A stretch of DNA of 8,580 nucleotides, from positions 1-8,580 of the forward strand of contig CANQUW010000042.1 in the NCBI GenBank assembly GCA_947627145.1. The letters are read 5' to 3'. How positions within the stretch are numbered: position 1 is the first letter of the stretch; the number at the start of each line of letters is the position of its first letter. The translations under genes were made by a program, and so were the position numbers. Below, piece after piece: positions 5,732 through 8,580 of the stretch. The stretch comes from an uncultured Bacilli bacterium. GTDB lineage: Bacteria; Bacillota_I; Bacilli_A; RF39; UBA660. The notes below the pieces were generated by a model. The model saw only the letters and a list, made by a program, of their open reading frames with translations, ran no database searches and was not told the DNA's origin.

Positions 5732-6223
5732 TTAATTATTATTTTTAGTATATGTTTTATTTTTTTCTGTTGGAGTTCCAAAATCTTCATAAATCATTTG
5801 ATCCATATTGTCATATCTACTATATTTACATTCAACTGGGACTACATTGCTATAATAAATTGTACTATATACATGTTTTCCAACGCTGGCACTTGTCGCA
5901 TCTATTATCTCATATCCTTCATGATAATCAACTTGATTTTCACCAAGATAAACTTCGTCTATTACTAATACAATATGTTCTCCTGGCTCAAAAACTTTGG
6001 TATCTGTTTCTTTGTCATTTTCTTCTACTAATTTTTCTTCAATTTGAATATTATCTGAAACACTTTCAGTTTTTTCATCTTCTTTACTACAACTAGATAT
6101 AGTTGGTAAAAACATAACTCCTCCTAAAAAAACAGCAGCTACTTTAAATTTAAAATCTTTTTTAGCATTATAAATTTCCTTTTTATCAAGTTTATTAAAT
6201 ATTTTTAAATTTTTTATTTTCAT
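5732..6223 (-). CDS. Small putative lipoprotein of unknown function
   Basis: 163 residues, family not recognised. A hydrophobic segment at about 28-42 (VAAVFLGGVMFLPT) ends in a lipobox ISSC with Cys45, so the protein is probably lipidated and anchored on the outer face of the membrane. The 27-residue charged stretch before the hydrophobic segment is unusually long for a signal peptide. An acidic, disordered-looking linker (46-75) is followed by a compact part (about 76-150) beginning EPGEHIVLVIDEVY that looks like beta strands. The tail is Asn/Lys-rich. The ATG at 6223 has AGGAGG 8 nt upstream. It is monocistronic: divergent from yidD, with its own promoter and a downstream hairpin. Confidence 0.75.
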   Translation of the reverse strand: MKIKNLKIFNKLDKKEIYNAKKDFKFKVAAVFLGGVMFLPTISSCSKEDEKTESVSDNIQIEEKLVEENDKETDTKVFEPGEHIVLVIDEVYLGENQVDYHEGYEIIDATSASVGKHVYSTIYYSNVVPVECKYSRYDNMDQMIYEDFGTPTEKNKTYTKNNN

Positions 6224-6247
6224 TTTGATTCCTCCTGATTAAACTTT

Positions 6248-6277
6248 ATTATATCATGTATGATGTTTATTAGTAAA
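6248..6277 (-). promoter_or_regulatory. Promoter of the small lipoprotein gene
   Basis: Minus-strand TGATATAAT (extended -10; TATAAT at 6253-6248) with TTTACT 18 bp upstream as a partial -35. Predicted start near 6241, giving a leader of about 18 nt that holds AGGAGG. The box resembles that of rnc. Confidence 0.6.
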
Positions 6278-6325
6278 TATCATAAACTTATTTCTGCTTT
6301 TTTGTAAATTAATACTTTTATGTAA

Positions 6326-6360
6326 TTGATATTTATAAGAAGTTATAGTAAAATTATAAT
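6326..6360 (+). promoter_or_regulatory. yidD promoter region (two overlapping options)
   Basis: TTGATA (6326-6331), 17 bp, TAAAAT (6349-6354) would start RNA near 6361. Six bases on, TTTATA (6332-6337), 17 bp, TATAAT (6355-6360) would start it near 6367. Both leave 10 nt or less before the yidD ATG, and no strong ribosome binding site is present, so the mRNA may be nearly leaderless. Confidence 0.55.
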
Positions 6361-6370
6361 GTGATGAGTT

Positions 6371-6598
6371 ATGAAAAGGTTTATTGTTTATTTAATAAGA
6401 CTATATCAAAAGATTCCTATTTCTACTCACTCTAAATGTAGATATACTCCTACTTGTTCTGAGTATATGATTATAGCAATTGAAAGATTTGGTGTTATTA
6501 AAGGTGGAATTCTTGGAATAAAAAGAATAATGAGGTGCAACCCTTGGGGTGGATCTGGAATAGATTTAGTACCTGTTAAGGAGGATGAAAAGAAATGA
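6371..6598 (+). CDS. yidD: Membrane protein insertion efficiency factor YidD
   Basis: 75 residues, the usual size. YidD is a small, membrane-associated protein that assists YidC-dependent insertion of membrane proteins. The family signature is intact: CRYTPTCSEYMIIAIERFG (about 23-41) followed by GIKRIMRCNPWGGSGIDLVP, with the conserved Cys residues and the RC-NPW-GG-D-VP pattern. An amphipathic helix leads in at 1-18. The ATG at 6371 is the only sensible start, as an in-frame stop lies just upstream; its binding site (GATGAG) is weak. In most bacteria yidD lies between rnpA and yidC; here it is detached from them and overlaps the following ZnuA-like gene by ATGA, so the two are cotranslated. 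Confidence 0.95.
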   Translation: MKRFIVYLIRLYQKIPISTHSKCRYTPTCSEYMIIAIERFGVIKGGILGIKRIMRCNPWGGSGIDLVPVKEDEKK

Positions 6599-7467
6599 AA
6601 AAATTAAAACTTTTAGGTTTGAGTGTTATACTTGTTACTTTAGTATTTATGACTACTGGTTGTAGAGAAGATAATATGGATGGTGGTCATATAGTTGTTA
6701 CTAACTATCCTAATGAATATATAGTTGATAAACTTTATGGAGAACATTCTACTATTACTTCAATTTATCCTGATGGAGTAAATATAGATAACTATAAAAT
6801 TACTAAGAAACAAAAACTTGATTATAGTAATCGTGATTTATTTGTATATAATGGATTAATTGAAAAAGAAAGAGATCTTGCGATGGAATTTCTTGATTCT
6901 AATCCTGAGTTAAAGATAATTGATAGTGCTTATGTACTTGAAACTGACTACTCTCCTGAAGAGTTATGGCTTAATCCTAATTCACTTCTTATGATGGCAC
7001 AAAATATTAAAGATGGATTAAAGGAATATATCACTAGTTCTTATTTACAGAAATCTATCAATTCAAAATATAATTCTTTAAAAATAAAATTATCTGAATT
7101 AGATGCTGATTTTAGACTTACGGCTGATAATTCTAAAGATAAGACAGTTGTTGTTAATGATAGCTCTTTAAAATATTTAGAAAAGTTTGGACTTAAAGTT
7201 TTCTGTTTAGATGATGATGCTACTGAAAAAACTGTTAGTGATGTTGAAGAGCTTATAAATGATGGTAAAATTGATTATATATTTAATTTTGAAGGAGAAA
7301 AGAATACTTCTACTACAGATAAATTACTTGATAAATATCAATCTTTACAATTATTAAAACTTCATAAGTTAGATAATTTAGATGATGAAGAAAGAGATCA
7401 AGGTGAAGATTATATTTCTATTATGAAAGATAATTTGGAAACTTTAAAAGATGAATTATATCAATAG
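6595..7467 (+). CDS. ZnuA-like substrate-binding lipoprotein lacking the metal-binding histidines
   Basis: 290 residues with the fold of cluster A-I (ZnuA/PsaA-type) metal-binding proteins of ABC importers. The signal peptide ends at Cys23 in MTTGC, a slightly atypical lipobox because position -3 is Thr. Family landmarks are SIYPDGVNIDNYKI (56-69), RDLFVYNG (80-87), LWLNP (124-128), NDSSLKYLEKFGL (188-200), and a C-terminal GEDYISIMKDNLETLK. The three metal His of the family appear replaced: D65 for GVEPH, E123 for DPHVWLDP, and D189 for SHAAFGYLAKRYGL. The His-rich loop is also absent. No ABC permease or ATPase is adjacent. It probably does not bind zinc in the usual way; an altered ligand or a non-transport role is inference. 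AAGGAGG lies 10 nt before the ATG, inside yidD. A strong terminator follows. Confidence 0.85.
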   Translation: MKKLKLLGLSVILVTLVFMTTGCREDNMDGGHIVVTNYPNEYIVDKLYGEHSTITSIYPDGVNIDNYKITKKQKLDYSNRDLFVYNGLIEKERDLAMEFLDSNPELKIIDSAYVLETDYSPEELWLNPNSLLMMAQNIKDGLKEYITSSYLQKSINSKYNSLKIKLSELDADFRLTADNSKDKTVVVNDSSLKYLEKFGLKVFCLDDDATEKTVSDVEELINDGKIDYIFNFEGEKNTSTTDKLLDKYQSLQLLKLHKLDNLDDEERDQGEDYISIMKDNLETLKDELYQ

Positions 7468-7495
7468 ATAAGCTATATAAGTTTATCTTTTTTTT
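7467..7495 (+). terminator. Terminator of the yidD operon
   Basis: GATAAGCT (7467-7474) pairs with AGTTTATC (7480-7487) in an 8-bp stem with one G-T pair and a 5-nt loop, followed by eight T. The stem begins with the last base of the stop codon. Confidence 0.85.
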
Positions 7496-7507
7496 GTACA
7501 AATAAAT

Positions 7508-7530
7508 ATACCATTATTTATAAATGGTAT
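7508..7530 (-). terminator. Terminator of the alkylation repair gene, possibly bidirectional
   Basis: ATACCATT (7508-7515) and AATGGTAT (7523-7530) form a perfect 8-bp stem with a 7-nt loop, starting one base after the minus-strand stop codon. The minus-strand tail is ATTTATTTG; the plus-strand side is also T-rich. It lies between convergent genes. Confidence 0.6.
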
Positions 7531-7531
7531 T

Positions 7532-8227
7532 TTATTTATTTTTTCTTTTTAAACTTTGATAATAATCTTTATCCTCTTTTGTTACACGTAAAGACTCTCT
7601 TGCTTTTTGTAGTGCTTTATTATAAGTGAAATCATTTAGATTACAAGTTTTTAAATATTTAAGAGTTTTATCTTTATATTTAATAAGAGAAATACTTAAA
7701 AGCCAAGCGATAGCCATGTTGATATAGTACTCTTCTCTATTTATATTATCTATAAGTATAAATATTTCATCTAAATACTTTTCTTCTAAATAATAATCAA
7801 GTAATAGTATTACTCCTACTCTCACTATGTATTCATCTTTTGATTTTAAATATTTTTTTATTTTATTTAAAAATATTTCTTTGTTACTTTTTACTATTTT
7901 CATACTAGATACTACTAAATCACATAAAGCCCAGTTATCTATTTTTTCTATGTATTTATCAAAATATGTAATAGCTTCATCTATATCTTTAATGTTAGAT
8001 ATAACAAAACCTTCTACTAGTACTTCTTCATACGAATTAGGTTTTACTTCACTTAAGAATTTTTTATAATCATCTTTTGATATATCTTTTGCGATACGTT
8101 TTAATATAGGTGTTTTAATACCTACCATTTTATATTTTGTAAATATTATTTTTTCATTAAACTCTTTATATTTTAGATCTTTATTACTTTCTAGAGTATT
8201 TAAAAAAGATTTATATGACTTCTCCAA
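7532..8227 (-). CDS. AlkD-like DNA alkylation repair protein
   Basis: 231 residues of the DNA alkylation repair family (COG4912, HEAT-like all-helical repeats). AlkD-type enzymes excise positively charged alkyl adducts such as 3- or 7-alkylpurines. Visible landmarks are GIKTPILKRIAK (36-47), DNWALCDLV (97-105), where W99 and D103 match the W-x3-D catalytic pair of AlkD, R136 in YIVRVGVILLL, and AIAWLLS with W175. The end KARESLRVTKEDKDYYQSLKR is family-like. The start is TTG at 8227, chosen because AGGAGG lies 7 nt upstream and no ATG with a binding site is near. It follows truB by 11 bp, so the two are surely cotranscribed, and the TAG stop of truB overlaps this ribosome binding site. Glycosylase activity is inferred; a few family branches lack it. 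Confidence 0.85.
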   Translation of the reverse strand: MEKSYKSFLNTLESNKDLKYKEFNEKIIFTKYKMVGIKTPILKRIAKDISKDDYKKFLSEVKPNSYEEVLVEGFVISNIKDIDEAITYFDKYIEKIDNWALCDLVVSSMKIVKSNKEIFLNKIKKYLKSKDEYIVRVGVILLLDYYLEEKYLDEIFILIDNINREEYYINMAIAWLLSISLIKYKDKTLKYLKTCNLNDFTYNKALQKARESLRVTKEDKDYYQSLKRKNK

Positions 8228-8238
8228 TATATTTCCTC

Positions 8239-8580
8239 CTATCTAAATACCTTCCAAGGTGTACCATTAGAATTATAGATTGCTACTACATTATTATTTT
8301 TATCTATAAATAATACTTTATCTTTTTCATTGAAGTTTTTTATTTTTACTCCATTTTGTACTTGTTTTAATAATTTTTCTTTTATTATTATCTTTTTTAA
8401 ATTAAGAGATTCTTTTATTGGTGTTATTTTAAAGTTATGTTCTTTTATATCTTTAATAGTATAAGCATCTTTTAATTTAAAGTTTGATTGTTTTACTCTT
8501 AATAGATAAGTCATAGTAGCATATGTATTTAAGTATCTTCCTATATCACGTATTAAACTTCTAATATAAGTACCTTTTGA
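8239..8580 (-). CDS. truB: tRNA pseudouridine-55 synthase TruB, C-terminal part (gene continues past the window)
   Basis: The last 113 codons of a gene entering from the right edge. TruB converts U55 of the tRNA T-loop to pseudouridine. Starting at 8580 the frame reads SKGTYIRSLIRDIG, the conserved strand and helix late in the TruB catalytic domain, followed by TYLLRVKQSNF, equivalent to the LRRTRSGPF segment of other TruB proteins. The rest (about 75 residues) matches the variable C-terminal domain and ends in NGTPWKVFR. The catalytic Asp region lies outside the window. An ATG at 8514 is internal and is not the start, since conserved sequence continues upstream without a stop. The TAG stop merges with the ribosome binding site of the alkylation repair gene. 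Confidence 0.9.
   Translation of the reverse strand, partial: SKGTYIRSLIRDIGRYLNTYATMTYLLRVKQSNFKLKDAYTIKDIKEHNFKITPIKESLNLKKIIIKEKLLKQVQNGVKIKNFNEKDKVLFIDKNNNVVAIYNSNGTPWKVFR

Noticed and set aside
5752..6096. Plus-strand open frame of 114 codons
   Set aside because: It is antisense to the lipoprotein gene, which has a strong ribosome binding site, a promoter and a lipobox; the plus-strand peptide is only aromatic/Leu/His-rich noise.
7827..8069. Plus-strand open frame of 80 codons
   Set aside because: Antisense to the AlkD-like gene, without a binding site or recognisable features.

Overview
The window is very AT-rich, uses AGGAGG-type ribosome binding sites and sigma-A-like promoters with TATAAT boxes (several with an extended TG), and carries RNase J, RNase III, YidD and TruB genes. 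This points to a low-GC Firmicute or Bacilli relative, possibly one of the small-genome uncultured gut lineages near the Mollicutes; the exact lineage is inference. TGA appears to be a stop codon (it ends higB and yidD, and tryptophan is read from TGG), so the Mycoplasma code is unlikely.

Layout. Positions 1-3224 look like an accessory region added downstream of the core gene rnj. From left to right it holds: a non-coding stretch with a 40-bp direct repeat (1-245); a HigB toxin / HigA antitoxin operon on the minus strand whose antitoxin is fused to an ImmA/IrrE-type HExxH peptidase domain (246-1650), with a clear promoter and palindromic operator; a copy of the last ~92 bp of rnj (1794-1886); and an unrecognised 419-residue HEGTH (HExxH) protein with two C-terminal repeats (1884-3143). 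The HEGTH gene therefore sits between two direct copies of the 3' end of rnj. That is the pattern left when a cassette integrates at the end of a gene and keeps the gene intact.

Positions 3225-5622 are core RNA metabolism on the minus strand: rnc (RNase III) and then rnj (RNase J family). rnj has its own promoter inside the end of rnc. Several RNase J metal-site residues are replaced, so this protein resembles the weakly active RNase J2 type. Positions 5732-6223 encode an unrecognised lipoprotein on the minus strand. Divergent from it is a two-gene plus-strand operon (6371-7467): yidD, overlapping by ATGA with a ZnuA-like lipoprotein that has lost the three metal-binding histidines. Convergent to that, at the right end, the 3' part of truB is followed 11 bp later by an AlkD-like DNA alkylation repair gene.

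The most interesting items are the rnj-flanked cassette with its unknown HEGTH protein, the degenerate RNase J, and the metal-ligand-less ZnuA-like protein coupled to yidD.
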